This document shows positions 1 to 12,373 of a stretch of DNA of 64,000 nucleotides, piece by piece. The translations under genes were made by a program, and so were the position numbers. The notes beneath the pieces were generated by a model, which saw nothing but the letters and a program-made list of their open reading frames with translations, had not been told where the DNA came from and searched no databases. The stretch's first letter is position 1, and every line of letters starts with the position of its first letter. This DNA is from Globisporangium splendens (Eukaryota; Oomycota; Peronosporomycetes; Pythiales; Pythiaceae): NCBI GenBank assembly GCA_006386115.1, contig VFIW01000009.1, positions 682,001-746,000 of the forward strand, given 5' to 3'.

Positions 1-2
1 TC

Positions 3-3000
3 GATCGCATGGAAGTGATTTGCGATATCTACGACTGCGAGCTCCGCCTTCTGGAGGCAAAATTGCAATTGGCACACCTCGTTCTCCACAACGGCGCCGA
101 GTTTCTCGATGATGCCGAGGATCCGTCTTGGAATGGCGATAGCGATCCATACCATGCAACAAACGTGCTGCTTTCGCTGTTCCAGCATCGGCCACTCATT
201 GACTTTTCCTACGCGTACTTCTATGAGAGCTACGCAGCCGAGATCTTGCATGTGGAACTCCAGACGAATCTGCAGCAGCAAGTCGACGACCATTTCACTT
301 CGTACGACAAACGTCACGACTCTTCAATCGGCAACAGCGGACAAAGTCAATCGAATTGGCTGGAGCAGCGAGTCATGATCCACACCGACTTGGTTGCACG
401 GTTGGCGCGGCGCCAAGCGGAGCTGATTGAGGAAGCCGAGCAGAAATGGTTTTGCGTCACATCCGCGGGAGAACGGCACGCATTGCATCAAGCAATCTAC
501 GAGAAAATACTCGTCACGTGGAAACTGGTCATATCGGCGGAACTCTCGGGAACGCCCGTGCAGTGCCTTCAGCATAACAGCGATGGCATACAACGCGGAC
601 GCGGTTGGGAGCTCGTTTTTCCTCCAGAGCTGATCATGGACTGCTGTCGAGACCTTCAACTCAATCCTCCAGTTGGATCGCCTCCCGTGCATGCTTACGA
701 TCTTGTGGTGTCGATGATCCACGCTCTCGCGTTGCTCGAACGACACCACGATCTCGGTCGAAGCGTGTACGAAGCAAACGTACTCGAGCGGATTCTCGCG
801 TTTCAGTATGACTTTGTAAACCAAGTAGACGGCCACAAAACAGATGCCAACCAATTCTTCTTCTTCGGTGTCGACGGTGTTCCTGGAAATAAGAGCAATC
901 GTAAACCCGATAACCTCGTTACCATTGCGTCGGAGTTGCTTGGACGAGACGAGGTCGCTACTCTGGATGTTGTGATCGGAAATACGAGCACGACCACGTC
1001 TAAAACGATTCCCAAATGGATCGTGTCTCAGCTTGCACCTGCTGTCGATGTACCGTCGATCGATGGCAGTGGTGGTGCTGATGACGAAAGACGAAAAAGA
1101 CGAAATTGGCACCACGCGATCGACAAATTTCAAACCCAGTGGACCCATTTTCTTGCCGATATCGTGCGCTATCAGGATCTAATCGGAGCCGAAGTGTTTG
1201 AGTTTGCAGCGTGTTCGCCATTTCTCTTCCTGGAGAGTGCAAGAGAAAGCGATGATCACGTTGCAACGGCAGCGTCCATATCACCAACAGCTTTGAACGC
1301 AAAGGCAGTTCAAAGCAAATATGCTGATGAAATCGCCGAGAAAATGAAAGCTGAAATCCAGCAGCACTGTGTCCCATACTGGATTTCGCTTCCGCAGCTT
1401 AAGGAGCAACTGAAAAAGCGATTCTTCGCCACGCTCCCGCCCAGTGTCATTGACACTCAGACACACGACGTGGATCAGGACATTCGATCCTCGCGCCTCA
1501 ATACGATGCAGGTGCACATCGCGAACTTTGATTCCTGTGCGCAATACCTCCGTGGTGAAGCTGCTGTGCCCAGATACTTAGTCCGCGTAAATCGGTCTTT
1601 GAAGCGCTTCCGCAACGAAAAAACGCTGATGCAGACGCTGAGCTCTCCTGTGGCTGCAGCGTGTGCGTTCACGACCAATAGGACTTGTGATCCGGACACA
1701 GATCTCAAGGAGAACAGCTTGACGCGATGGTTGACGTCGAAGCTGGATCAACTGAAGCAGGATTTGCACGCAAATGACCGATCACGGCGCAGTGATGTGT
1801 ACACCGCGATGGGCACGCTCGTTGCCACCCATGCCAGTCACGCCGGTCCAGTAGGTACAGAGGGCGAGCCTCATTTGCTCTTGGCGATTCCTTCCAAGCA
1901 GTACCTCATCAACCAGTTTGCTGTACCATTGTGCCGCGAACAACCATCACCAGCATTTGGTCACGCGGTCGCATTGGCCAACGGAGAACGTGCCGAGACA
2001 CTGCGCACACTGAGCTCGGTTCTTGAGAGCTTCCATGCAGCAGTCGATTTGATTCGTGTCAAGAGCAGCTTCCATTTCATGGTGAAGCGCGCGAAAGCTC
2101 AGCTCGACCACAGGCGAGCGGGGACCCACGTACGCGACACATCGCACGCATCGGCACGCTGGGCAGCGCACGGGTTACTCGAGAGATGGCAGACGCACTT
2201 CCATGAAGAGATCCGAGGGTTCCACGACCGAGTCGTTGAGTCCGTTCCTGCGTCTGTCGCGTCGTGCAATATCTATGCGCGAACAACTGATACCAGCAGC
2301 AGCAACTACAACAACAAAGCTCAATCAAATCAACCAAAGCAAGCATCGCAAGCGTTTGCCCTGCAAACCATCCATCGATGCGTCGAGAGTGGCAACACGA
2401 AGCTCACGCACTTTCTTCGCTGCGTCACGTCGTTCCTGTGCATGCAAACGATGGGGAATCTGCAATTTAGTATGGAAGCTCACTACAACAACTCCTCGTG
2501 TCCACAACCGAGTCCTCGTGAGAGCATGCAGCGTTGTCTGTGGCAGCTGTCGATGCAATTGAACGACGATGGAAGCAACTGGCAACCATCATCACAGGAG
2601 AGCGATAACGAAGCGAATCTTGTGCGTGCTTCAGCCCCCATTCTGCCGTCAGCATCCGACCTGCTGCAGCAATTCTATAGAGCCACCTCTTCAGTATCGT
2701 CCATGAACCAGTCGGATCGCGAAGTCTGTGCCTTCTGGAAGAGCTGGGCAAAGTGCAGCATGACGTCAACTATGTGCATTGTTTGACCGATTGGCTTGAT
2801 CTGCAGCGCGTATTCGTCTGCGAGCACATTCGTCCGTCTTTACCGCCAGCCAATAGAGTACTTCATGACGACCATGATTGGTTTACAAGAGGAACAGCAT
2901 CAAAGCTCGCATCTCCGATCTTAGACCTGGAAGTAGCCGCTGTCGCAGCACTGGAGAAACTCTGGGACCGCTACGAGCTTCTTGCACTGGATCACGAGTG

Positions 3001-4864
3001 GTCCTCACATGAAGAGCAACCGATGACACCAGCAGCTTTAGATGACGAAACACCACCGCTTGGTCGTCTACTTGCCAGAAGCCGCGACCGACATGCAAGC
3101 CGGAGAGGATCGTTTGCGCAGCGACATGAGTTGGTATTGGCAGGTGGCGCGTATTCCGGATCCTCCCGCGGTTTGTCTTTTCTCCTGCCAGCGCAGCGCA
3201 AGCTCACTCACCAATCGGAGTTTCTTCGTCTTCATTTTGAGCTTGCGTGGCTTCAGGATGATATCAGGACACTGGAGCGACACTATGCGAGCTTCCTCGA
3301 GCAACGCCAAAAGCACCAAAGCAATCTTGCGCAGCCCCTCCATCGTGAACAAGGGTCCACTTGCTCGCCATCGCTGCTCGCCTTGCGCAAATATTACCGC
3401 TTCACTGATGTCGAGGGGCGAAAAGATGGCGGTGCTGAGAAGGGTCAGCAGAGTCACTTGGACTTTTCATGTGGCGAATTTGCCATCCCTGCGAGTGAGA
3501 TGAACATCGTGCTTCAAGACTTGGCCGCAGAATGTACTCAGCGCCATCAGAAGCAAACAGAACTATACGAGCACTCGATACAGAAGCTCCAGCGCCAACT
3601 TCGCGAGGTTCAGACGGCGTTCGATATGCTGCGTGCGACGACAAAGCGCGATCATCGCGAAGAACAGATAATGCGCGAGTCCTACGCGATCGATCACGCG
3701 TACCAGCTGCGGTTCCACATGGAAGCCTTGAAGAAAGAGATGGGCACGATGGCAAACCGCATGGACCTGGAGCGGTGGGCACTGCAATGTCGCCTCGGCG
3801 AAGACTACGAGACGAAATTGGCGGCGATGCATGCGCAATTACTCACCAAGCAGCAGCGCTTCGACGAGTACCGCGTGACGATGCAACACGATCTCCACGT
3901 CCAGCTGCAAGGTGCGCAGACGCAACTGGCGCATCAACTTGTCGAGCAATCGGGGTCCTTATCCGTCGAGATGAAAGCAAGCGCGCTCGCGAATCTCCAT
4001 AGGCAGCACGAACACGACCATGTTCACCACGAAAATGTCGCACTCAAGCAAACGTTGCTGAAGCTTCAATCACTGCTCGCGATGCAACAGCAAATGCACG
4101 AGGCAACTCGCGAGCGCGAGGACATGCTACAGCGCCGCCATAAAACTGCGAATACAATGCTGCGAAAGGAAGCTGCGCAGCTGCAGCAGCACATCAAGCA
4201 ACTCGAGGCCGACATGAGCAAGCTCAGTCAGGAGAAGACTTGCTACATGCTCAATTGGAATAGCTTGCAAAAGCAAACACAAGCCGCGGTCCTGAAAAGG
4301 CGCCAAGTGAAAATCCGAGCTCTTTCAGCGCCATATCACCGTGAGCTTGTATCTGCAAGTTGTGACTTTGATGGTGAGGATGCGGTAGCATCACATGAGA
4401 GTCCTGAGTCCATCGCGGCTGCTGCAGGTGAGAAGGTCCGTGGAACAACTTCCTCCTCTCGATCGCGAAGGCCGAAGCGTCTGCCAGATGCGGATGACGA
4501 AGACGACGTCTTTGAGCGTCTTCATGAAGTGAGGATTCGTCAACCTCTCGGTGGAGCGGCAATTGCTGCCGATGACACTGCGAATGACGAACGCAGCGTA
4601 CGTCATTTCCAGAACTCTGCGCGTCATTGCCAGAACGAAATCCGGCGCTTGCAGCAACAGCTCGCGAGGGAAACAAAACAGAAAGACATCTTGATGGACC
4701 AGGTCGTTCAATTGCGCTTGCATGCTGCAGAAGACAATCAGAGTGATTCATTGCACGACGACGACAGCCAGTCCCCAGAAGAGAAGTCCGCTTCCGATCA
4801 AACTCGCAAGCTTGACGGCCGCAACGAATGTCTTGAGACGCAGCAGCATCAGGGACAACGATAG
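3..4864 (+). CDS. Large coiled-coil protein, CCDC162-like, 5' truncated and frameshifted
   Basis: Two long same-strand reading frames form one gene. The first is open from the left edge (first ATG at 9) to a stop at 2786. The second opens after a stop near 2680 and runs to TAG at 4862-4864. They overlap in different frames, and the join must fall between about 2681 and 2786. No intron with GT/AG borders fits so small a space, so an indel (or sequencing error) is implied. The first part has an RPLID...SYA segment near residue 60 that recalls the CCDC162/DUF4549 family; this assignment is from memory and tentative. The second part (from about 3230) is rich in heptad-like Gln/Leu/Glu stretches typical of long coiled coils. 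No catalytic motif was seen. The same frame stays open after the TAG (see 4865-5335). A cilium or axoneme role is inference only. Confidence 0.5.
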
Positions 4865-5335
4865 CGCTTGCAACCACCACACCAAAGCATGGCGATTCGA
4901 ATAAGCTCTGCTAGCCCACGCTCTTCAGGTGCCGGCTTCGGACGTGTCGTTGTAGCTTCGTCCCCGTCACCATGCAGTCCTCGCGTTCGAGCGAAATCAG
5001 CTTCGATATGCACGCCAACGCGGCCAGGTCATCCTGCAGCTTCGTCCTCCACTGCTGCTGCTGCTGCTGCTGGCATCGTGCAGAAGCACCCCAGTACGTC
5101 GTTTTCACCACGGTCGTCTTCATTGCGTTATCGAACCCCCGCTTCAGGTACCGTTGGCGGCGATGGGACGCTTCCTCCACAAAGCGCTGGTCTGCCTCCG
5201 ACTTCTTCTTCTACTGCTGCTGCTGCGATCCCCACGCGCAAGTTCGAGGTGCAAAAGCGGAACCACGCCATGATCGGAGGGATCGCTGGGGTTCCGAACG
5301 CGCTCTCGGTTCGAGAACCATTGCCGTACAGGTAA
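4865..5335 (+). other. In-frame continuation after the TAG of the coiled-coil gene
   Basis: Immediately after TAG 4862-4864 the same frame stays open for 156 more codons and ends at 5335. The translation is Ser/Pro/Ala-rich low complexity with two Ala runs (around 5060 and 5220) and a more ordered end containing RKFEVQKRNHAMIGG. It could be a C-terminal tail cut off by a point mutation, a readthrough extension, or a small downstream reading frame starting at an internal ATG (4889). The unbroken frame favours the first two readings. Confidence 0.35.
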
Positions 5336-5721
5336 AAGAGAGTGAGCAGCGATCTTTTGATTATGGAAAATAGCGCGACGTTAATTTACCGACATTACCA
5401 CACACACACACACATGGAGGAGATAGGTAACCTAGCAAAGTGAAAAAAATGGACGAAATGTGAGAGGCGCGGCCAGTCCGCCAGCATGATACTCGTTCGC
5501 CTGGTTTGCACCCAAGGACCATGGAGGAAGGCCCAGTGCGCAAGCAACTGCCACAGCAAAGCAGAAAGGCACCGGTGAGACTGCTATCGCCTGTCAAAAG
5601 AGGAAAGCGCTAGGAGAATCCACCAACCGCACCACTGGTGCATGTTCGCAGAGTTGCGAGCGTGCGTGCGTGATTTGGATGTTGCTAGTACTACAAATTA
5701 CGCCCCATCTTCCCTACAAAG
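5336..5721. other. Intergenic, convergent
   Basis: Spacer between the coiled-coil gene and the end of MAF1. It holds a short CA repeat at about 5399-5414. No gene is supported. Confidence 0.5.
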
Positions 5722-6670
5722 TCAGTGTTTGCCATGCAGCGAGATGGTTAGTATGCCGTCCATTTTGATCACAAACAGCAAAGAGTAAGCATACCAGTCC
5801 GGGGACATGCCGAAGTAATCTTCCACACTTTCTTCCGCCTCGTCATCGATCATTTCCGAGTCTTCCATCGTTTCATCATCTAAGTCATCATCGTACGCGA
5901 TTCTGGGATTGATCGATTCCAACCAAGCACAGCAAATTAGCCTCTCGATTTTCCACGAGCAAATGCAAACGAATCCAAGCCAACGTACCCTTTGGACATG
6001 CACGTAAAGTACAAGATCTTCTTTTGGGCTTTGTTGCAGAAGAAGTAGTTGAACGACCATCTGTACGCACGCACACACATACGCAAATCATAAAATATGA
6101 GACCTCAACGTCAATGCATCAACAACAGAAAGGACAGCCACTTCGCAGAAACACGTACAAGTTGCCGTCAGAGAAGGGATCCGAGTCCATGTCGGGGATG
6201 TAGCTGTACACTTCGCACTCTTCGAGATTGATTGTCTCGGAGATGGCTTCCCACATCTTCTCGACAAAGCCGTTGCCCTCGGCGTCGATGAGCTCGGCCA
6301 AGTCGTGGTTGATGCGCTGGATCGCGAGTCGGAAGTCGAGCTCCTTGCAAAACTGCTCGGGCTTGACGGTGCTGAAGTCGTAGTCGGGGAAGCTCGCGTT
6401 CATGGTCGAGATGAGGTTGATGAGCAGTTTGCGGGTCGCGGGCGCCGTGAGCGGTCCGAGCGGCGAGCTCGAGAGCAGGTCCTTGGACGCCGCGAGCGCC
6501 TCGAGCTCCTGCTGGTAGTAGAGCTCGAGGCTCTTGGCGAGCTTCTTATCGCTGCCTGCCTTCTTGCACGAGTACGCCTCGATCTTGCTGCAGAGCACGC
6601 GGTCGCCGATCTCGTACGAGCCGAGCACCGAGTTGAGCCACGCGAGCGCGTTGTCTTCGAGGTACTTCAT
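5722..6670 (-). CDS. MAF1: Repressor of RNA polymerase III transcription MAF1
   Basis: Exons on the minus strand are 6159-6670, 5989-6060 and 5722-5902, with introns of 98 and 86 bp and GTACGT donors; the product is 254 aa. MAF1 binds RNA polymerase III and TFIIIB and represses tRNA and 5S rRNA synthesis when nutrients or growth signals fall. The N-terminus (MKYLEDNALAWLN, then YEIGDRV) is the conserved MAF1 A box. The first splice restores SDGNLWSFNYFF and the second leads into the acidic DDDLDDE...DYFGMSPDW region, as in the B and C boxes. The start is the first ATG and matches the family N-terminus. It is divergent from the CDK8-like gene. Confidence 0.93.
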
Positions 6671-7542
6671 CTTGAGCTGTCGTGGAGGTTTTCAATACTG
6701 AGGCCAAGTCAAGCGCGCAGTCGCACATGCGCGCGCACTCTCGCTCGCGACAACAACGAGAAAAGAGAAACACAAAGATGATGATTCCGCATTCACTCTC
6801 GCACAAGATAAAAATACCGAAACATAGGGAATGTATCCTGATTTTATGAAAAAGAGAAGCAAGTGCTGAGATAATGTATGCGGTTGGAGAAACATAAATT
6901 TCAAGTCCAAGTGCGCGGTTGTCGGTATTTTATTGTGGTTGTTGCGCGACGACGCGCTCGACGTGGAAAAAGCCCACAAAGAAACGACTGCGTGCTTGCA
7001 GATTGGAAGACAGAGTGACGGTCGCTCGTATTCGCCCCCAATCTCGCAGCTTTTTCCCCTAGTGTGCAGATTTACGTTATCTCACAGGTTCAACTTCCTA
7101 TTTTTCGTACCACTGTGTCGTCAAGCGTGCACTACGTACTATGCAGGGTATGTAATTTCACGAGTCCTGCTGTTGAAGCGCGGGTAGGGCTCATGGGAGA
7201 GAGCGAAAGGGGGTTCACTCGGGTCGGGTTTGTTTTCCTGCGATAAACATGGGTTCGGGTTTGGTCCACACACTAAACTCTCTTAAACGTAATGCACTCT
7301 CAACAACCAATCTTGTAAACTATATCCTGCAGGATACTAAAATAGAGAGTGAATAGTTCCCCTGTTTCGTTCCATGCCCGAAAATGCGCGGGTTGGTGCA
7401 TGCGCACAGCAGCAAGTAGAGCAGCCGTCCCTCCCTCCGCCTCCGTCTTCGCGCCTGCAGCCCCCGCAGACACGCACAGCACACGCACAGCACACGCACA
7501 CACGCACACTCAAGCGTCCTCCCCGCCCTCGCTACCCTCAGC
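6671..7542. promoter_or_regulatory. Divergent intergenic region MAF1/CDK8
   Basis: An 870-bp spacer between two divergent start codons that must hold both promoters. A degenerate CACGCACA/CAGCACA repeat lies at about 7468-7513, just ahead of the kinase start. No further gene was recognised. Confidence 0.45.
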
Positions 7543-9652
7543 ATGCGTCGGTCGTCGCTGCGGCGGCCAGAGAGCCTCACGGACAAGTACCGAATCCTCG
7601 GCAAAATCGGCGAAGGCACGTACGGCATGGTGTTCAAGGCCGAGGCGTACTCGAACGCGCTGCTGCCGCGGCCCAGCACTGGCAGCAATAGCAGCAGCGG
7701 TGGCAACAATGGCGGTGTCGCAGGTTCAAACGCGAACAGCGACGACGAAGAGCCCATGACGTTCGCGATCAAGCTCGTCAAGTCCCACAAAGAGGGCAAG
7801 AACGACGTCGTGCTCTCGAGCGCGACCGTGCGCGAGATCAAGTTGCTGCGCGAGTTGCATCATGACAACGTTGTGCACTTGCATGATGTGCATCTGGACC
7901 CGCGCGAGAAGACGCTCGCGCTCGTGTTCGAGTACGCCGACCACGACCTCCACGACATTATCGTGCAGAGCAAGCAGAAACCGCTGTCCGAGTACGCGCG
8001 CAAGTCTCTCATGTACCAGATCCTCAAGGGTGTCGACTACATGCACGACGCGTGGGTCATGCATCGCGATATGAAGCCGCAGAACATCCTGGTCGTCGGC
8101 CACGGCCGCAAGCGCGGACAAGTCAAACTGGCGGGTACGTTTGTGTATGCAAATTTGGGCATTTACCACAATGCGGCTATGGGATAGAAATTGCTGGGGT
8201 ATTTAACTGTGGACATGTGTTCTTAATTTCAGATTTTGGTCTTGCGCGAGTGTATAAGGAGCCGATCAAGGCGCTGTCCGACGTGGAGCGAGTCGTCGTG
8301 ACACTGTGGTATCGTGCGCCAGAGCTCTTGCTGGGTGCCAAGCACTACACAAAAGCCGTGGATCTCTGGGCTGTCGGGTGCATCTTCGCCGAGATCATCA
8401 ACACACGCGAGCTTTTTTGCGGGAAAGAGGTCGAGGGCTCGAATGCGCCGTTCCAGAAGGATCAGCTGGACAAGATATTTAAAGTGTTGGGAATGCCGTC
8501 GCCTCAGAGCTGGGAGGGACTCGACAATCTGCCCGAGTACAGCCACGTGGTCCAAATGGGACGCGAGCGCAAGTACCCATCGCAGTCGGAGCTCAAGAAC
8601 GCCGTCAAGTTTGGCAGTGGCCGCAGCGGCGCCGCGCTGTATGACTTGATCTCTCGGCTCCTGGAGTATGGTACGTCACGCTTTTGTATTTGCAGCTTCG
8701 TTTTGAGACCATGGCGACTAAATTGTTGTTGTGTGTGTTCGTTGTGATTGCGCAGATCCTGAGCTGCGACTGACGGCAAAAGCGGCGTTGGAACACGAGT
8801 ATTTCACGCAAATTGTGCGAACTTGGTTTGCTTTATGATGGTGTCTTGGTCCAACATCGTGAACTGCTAAGTGGCGACATGTGTGTGTGTGCTGCGTAGG
8901 AACCTGAACCTCGTGATTGGGCATTCGACGAGCCTGGGAAAGAGCCCGTGTCGTTCCGTACGCAGACGGTGGAGCCTGTCTCGGACGAGCAGCTTCCGTG
9001 GAAGATCAAGAAAGATCCTGTCCCGACTGCGACGGATCCTAATACGAAAGCTGGAGGAGATACCGGCGCTGGTGGGAGTCCGCATCGTGATCGCGACCGA
9101 GACGGCCGATCATCGCAGCAGCACCACGCGAGTTCGTCGCAGCACAGTACCGACCCAAACTACCGCAAAGACAGCTCGACTGCGTCCTCCTCTCGCAACC
9201 GCAGTCACCACTCGTCATCGGTGTCGAGGGGCAGCGAGTCGGGTCGTCGAAGCGACCGACCGAACTCTGGCGATGCGAACAATGCGCGAGACGATGGACG
9301 AAGCAGCAATAACGCCGCGTCGAGCAGTCGAAGCAGAAGCTCCGCCACAGGCTCGGGGGCTGCGGTTGCTGCTCCCAATGCAAGCAGTACGAATGCGGGC
9401 GGATCAGGATGGCGAGACCGCAGTGTGGGACGCGGAGACTCGTCGCGATCAGGTACGAATGCGGCAAGCAGCAGCGGCAAGCGACCGAGTGGGGATCGAC
9501 CTCCGAGTGGGGATCGACCTCCGAGCGGAGATCGTGCAAGTGGAGCAGGAGATCGCACCAGTAGTGATCGCCCGGCGGCAGGTGCTTCCGTCAGCGAGCG
9601 CCCGACCAGCGCCGGGAGACCTCGCAGTCCAAAGCAGCAGCGACGTCGATAG
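7543..9652 (+). CDS. CDK8: Cyclin-dependent kinase 8-type (Mediator kinase module)
   Basis: Exons are 7543-8134, 8233-8670, 8756-8814 and 8900-9652; the third donor (GTGCGA) is the least certain. The product is 613 aa. The glycine loop GEGTYG is at residues 23-28. A Gly/Ser/Asn-rich insert of about 30 residues lies between the strands before the AIK lysine. HRDMKPQN starts near residue 174, followed by DFG at 198 and WYRAPELLLG after it. The stretch around the activation loop (RVYKEPIKALSDVERVVVTL, then AKHYTKAVDLWAVGCIFAE) is CDK8/19-like rather than CDK7- or CDK9-like. CDK8 with cyclin C forms the Mediator kinase module and phosphorylates transcription factors and RNA polymerase II. The C-terminal 240 residues are a Ser/Arg/Gly/Asp-rich disordered tail that includes three 18-nt tandem repeats (about 9485-9538, PSGDRP). 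Confidence 0.88.
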
Positions 9653-9818
9653 AGTGCGAAGAGAATAACAAGTTGATCCGAGGAGAGGACATGCTTATGG
9701 ATCTAACGGAGAGACAACCAATTACAGCACACACGACATGATACACACAACAGGTTTGCTAGCGAGTTGATTCAAGTATTCACTTTTTATCGTTGTACTT
9801 GGCGAGTTTCTCATTGAC

Positions 9819-11792
9819 TTAGTCCTTCTTCGCGGTCGCCGCCAGGAGCTTCTCAATGTCGACGATGCTCTCCACGAGCAGCTCGCTCAGCTGCGGCAGA
9901 TCCTTGCGGTAACTCGACAGCTGGAAGAGCGAGCCCTCGTGCTCGATGCCGTAGCCGATGCCGTAGCAGTCGTCGTTCACGGGACCAAAGCTGCCGCCCT
10001 CGAGCGCCGGACTCGACAGCGTGCTCGTGGACAAAATGATCTTGCTCATGATGTCGTGCGCCGGCAGCGTGAACAGCTCGGGGGTCTCCATGCCATTGAT
10101 CCCCGCCATGGCGCGCAGTCCAAACAGGTGGCGGTCGAAGCCCTGACCCATGACGCCGTTCTTGGTGAGCTCGCCGTGCTTCTTGACGGCCACACGCAGC
10201 GCTGCAGCCTTCTCGCCGTCCGACGCCGACGCGTTCGTCATCATGCGCACGAAGTTGACAGCCTCGTTCGTGCAGCTTCGCACGGTCTCTGTGCGACCGT
10301 GCTTGAAGGCGGCAGTGCTGGCGCTCTCGTACGTCGACACGAACTTCTGGTGCAGCTTGAAGTGCGCCAGCTGGATCGACATCTGCATGATGCCGTCGAC
10401 GCCGATGTTGTACTTGGCACCGACAGTGCGCGTCACGGGTGTCTGTGCGCACTCGACAAGCAGACGACCCGTCCATTGGTCAAACGTCTCCTTCGCACTC
10501 TTGAGCAGGTTCTTGGACTCGCCGCTGAGCTCCCACGTGAGCTCTTGCGGCTTGACGGCTCCCGAAGGTTGAAGCACTGGGTACTTGACGCTGTCATTGT
10601 ACATTTCGTTCAAATACCGAAGCACAGCGACACCATCACCCCACGAGTGCTCAAAATTGACAGACGCCTTGCCATTTGCAGCCACGATCAGCTGGAAGCT
10701 CTTGTCAAACCAGTGGTTCGAGCCGTCACCGAGCAAGAACGTGCGGCTGAGTTCCTTCGCGGATTCTGGCGACCCATGCTCCAAGGAGACCACGAACAAC
10801 GCGCTGTCAATCGCTTCGAGGGACGCCTTGTTGACTCCGCTCGAGGAGATCAAGTGGTCTCTCGCATTCGCCCACGTGTCACGGTTCAGCGTCGTGAACA
10901 GCCCCACACCAGGCTCGTCTGTCGAGCCCGTCGTCAATGGCTGCGCAAGAATCGCGTCAATGTTGGCCAGGATCTGCTCGTCGGGCACAGCCGAGCCGTC
11001 CTCCTTGAGCACGTCAAACTTGAAAAACTTGGCGCCACGTTGCACCACAATGTGCTTCGTGCCAGGATACGTCTTGAGCTCGTCGCGACCGATCTTTGGC
11101 AGACGCACAGACGCAAACAGGTTCTTGTACTGGCTCATGTCGAGCGGGTACGCGCCAAGCGCCGCCGCGCCGTAGAACGAGATCGACTCCGGGAGCAGTT
11201 TGGCATAGTAGTTGAACGCCGACGTCTTCGAGTACTGCGGCTTGGTGTGGAAGACATCAGGCTCGAGCTTGAGGTCGCGCAGCGTGCGGTGCACACGCAC
11301 CGTCGACGCGATCAGCGACGCCGCGCGCTGGTTCTGCGTGTTCTTCGCAGCCACCGGGTCCTCCTTGAGCTTCACCTGCGGGTTGTAGTTGATCACGATC
11401 GGCTGGCGGTCGTTCAAGTACATCTCGAGCCACCACTGGTTGATGTACGACGTGTGCTTGTTGGCCTCATCGCGCGCGATCAGCGCCTTCTGCAGCTCCG
11501 GTCCGACGCCAGACTGGAAAGCCTCGACCGCCTTCTTCGTCTGTGCAAACTGCTCGGGGGACACCACGGGCTCCACGGACGCCAGGTACCGCGCGAGCGT
11601 GTCTTCGAGCTTGGGCACGGGCAGGCGCGTCAGCGACTTCTGGAAGTGGTACGTCGGGATCACCGTGTCCTGCACGTAGCCCGCGGCCACAGAGAACGCG
11701 CGCGCGAGCTGCTGGTGCGTGGCGCTGCGCTTGGCCGCGCGCGTGAGCGCCTTCGTCGCGCTGCTGCTAGTCATGGGCTGCACGCGGTGCAT
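9819..11792 (-). CDS. CPT2: Mitochondrial carnitine O-palmitoyltransferase (CPT2-like)
   Basis: Single exon of 657 aa from ATG 11792. The frame stays open upstream to 11939 without another ATG, and that part reads like leader sequence. The enzyme belongs to the choline/carnitine acyltransferase family and would rebuild long-chain acyl-CoA from acylcarnitine inside mitochondria for beta-oxidation. The catalytic-type histidine is in FEHSWGDG near residue 382. Other family segments are NQWWLEMYLNDRQP, FYGAAALGAYPLDMSQY and the C-terminal YGIGYGIE. The first 45 residues are Arg/Ser/Ala-rich, free of acidic residues until the conserved core, and fit a mitochondrial presequence. CPT2 rather than CPT1 is inferred from the lack of membrane segments. 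Confidence 0.9.
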   Translation of the reverse strand: MHRVQPMTSSSATKALTRAAKRSATHQQLARAFSVAAGYVQDTVIPTYHFQKSLTRLPVPKLEDTLARYLASVEPVVSPEQFAQTKKAVEAFQSGVGPELQKALIARDEANKHTSYINQWWLEMYLNDRQPIVINYNPQVKLKEDPVAAKNTQNQRAASLIASTVRVHRTLRDLKLEPDVFHTKPQYSKTSAFNYYAKLLPESISFYGAAALGAYPLDMSQYKNLFASVRLPKIGRDELKTYPGTKHIVVQRGAKFFKFDVLKEDGSAVPDEQILANIDAILAQPLTTGSTDEPGVGLFTTLNRDTWANARDHLISSSGVNKASLEAIDSALFVVSLEHGSPESAKELSRTFLLGDGSNHWFDKSFQLIVAANGKASVNFEHSWGDGVAVLRYLNEMYNDSVKYPVLQPSGAVKPQELTWELSGESKNLLKSAKETFDQWTGRLLVECAQTPVTRTVGAKYNIGVDGIMQMSIQLAHFKLHQKFVSTYESASTAAFKHGRTETVRSCTNEAVNFVRMMTNASASDGEKAAALRVAVKKHGELTKNGVMGQGFDRHLFGLRAMAGINGMETPELFTLPAHDIMSKIILSTSTLSSPALEGGSFGPVNDDCYGIGYGIEHEGSLFQLSSYRKDLPQLSELLVESIVDIEKLLAATAKKD

Positions 11793-12373
11793 CTTACTTC
11801 TCCCCCTTTTTCGATCTTTTTGCAACTGGAGAACTCCCGAAAACTGACGAGAAGATCCGACGAGCAGAGTGTTGACGGAGCAGAGTTGCGACTTGAGGGG
11901 GTTGAACTCAAGTTGCGTCACATCTAACCTCGCCTTCAAGCACCAGTGCTCTTCACCGTGGAAAACAGGGGATAGAATATGAAATGAAGCAAGAAGCAGT
12001 GATGAATTTGGATTCTCTCCAACCAGATTCCATCTATTCTAGAAGGGGATGTGAAAAGAGAGAAACCGTTAAACACACAGAGCAGTCAGCTCTAGATGGC
12101 AACGGATCCAACACTCCGGTAGGATATCAGTTTTACTGTTCTCCACTCTAATTGCTGCAGACATAATTGTATTCACACAACCATGCGCTTCTAATCCGTT
12201 TCCATCTCTCTTACGTTCGCACTTGTCAATTGAATGTTTCGAACACGATACGAACCGATTTTTCCACCATCCAAGCTTCGTTGCGATTCGATTCCCGTTA
12301 AAGTACGCTTTCGCTACACGCAACTTGCCATTTGCGTGGGTCAGTTGATCCGAAAGCACACACAACAGGAAGG
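11793..12373. promoter_or_regulatory. Divergent intergenic region CPT2/ABC1 kinase
   Basis: 580 bp between two divergent start codons of mitochondrial-type genes; shared regulation is possible but unproven. No further coding signal was seen. Confidence 0.4.

Noticed and set aside
8871..9668. 265-codon open frame overlapping CDK8 exon 4
   Set aside because: A different frame of the low-complexity CDK8 tail; the splice phase selects the other frame.
9939..11927. 662-codon plus-strand open frame opposite CPT2
   Set aside because: Antisense shadow created by GC-rich third positions; Arg/His/Leu-rich with no domain, while the other strand encodes a clear acyltransferase.
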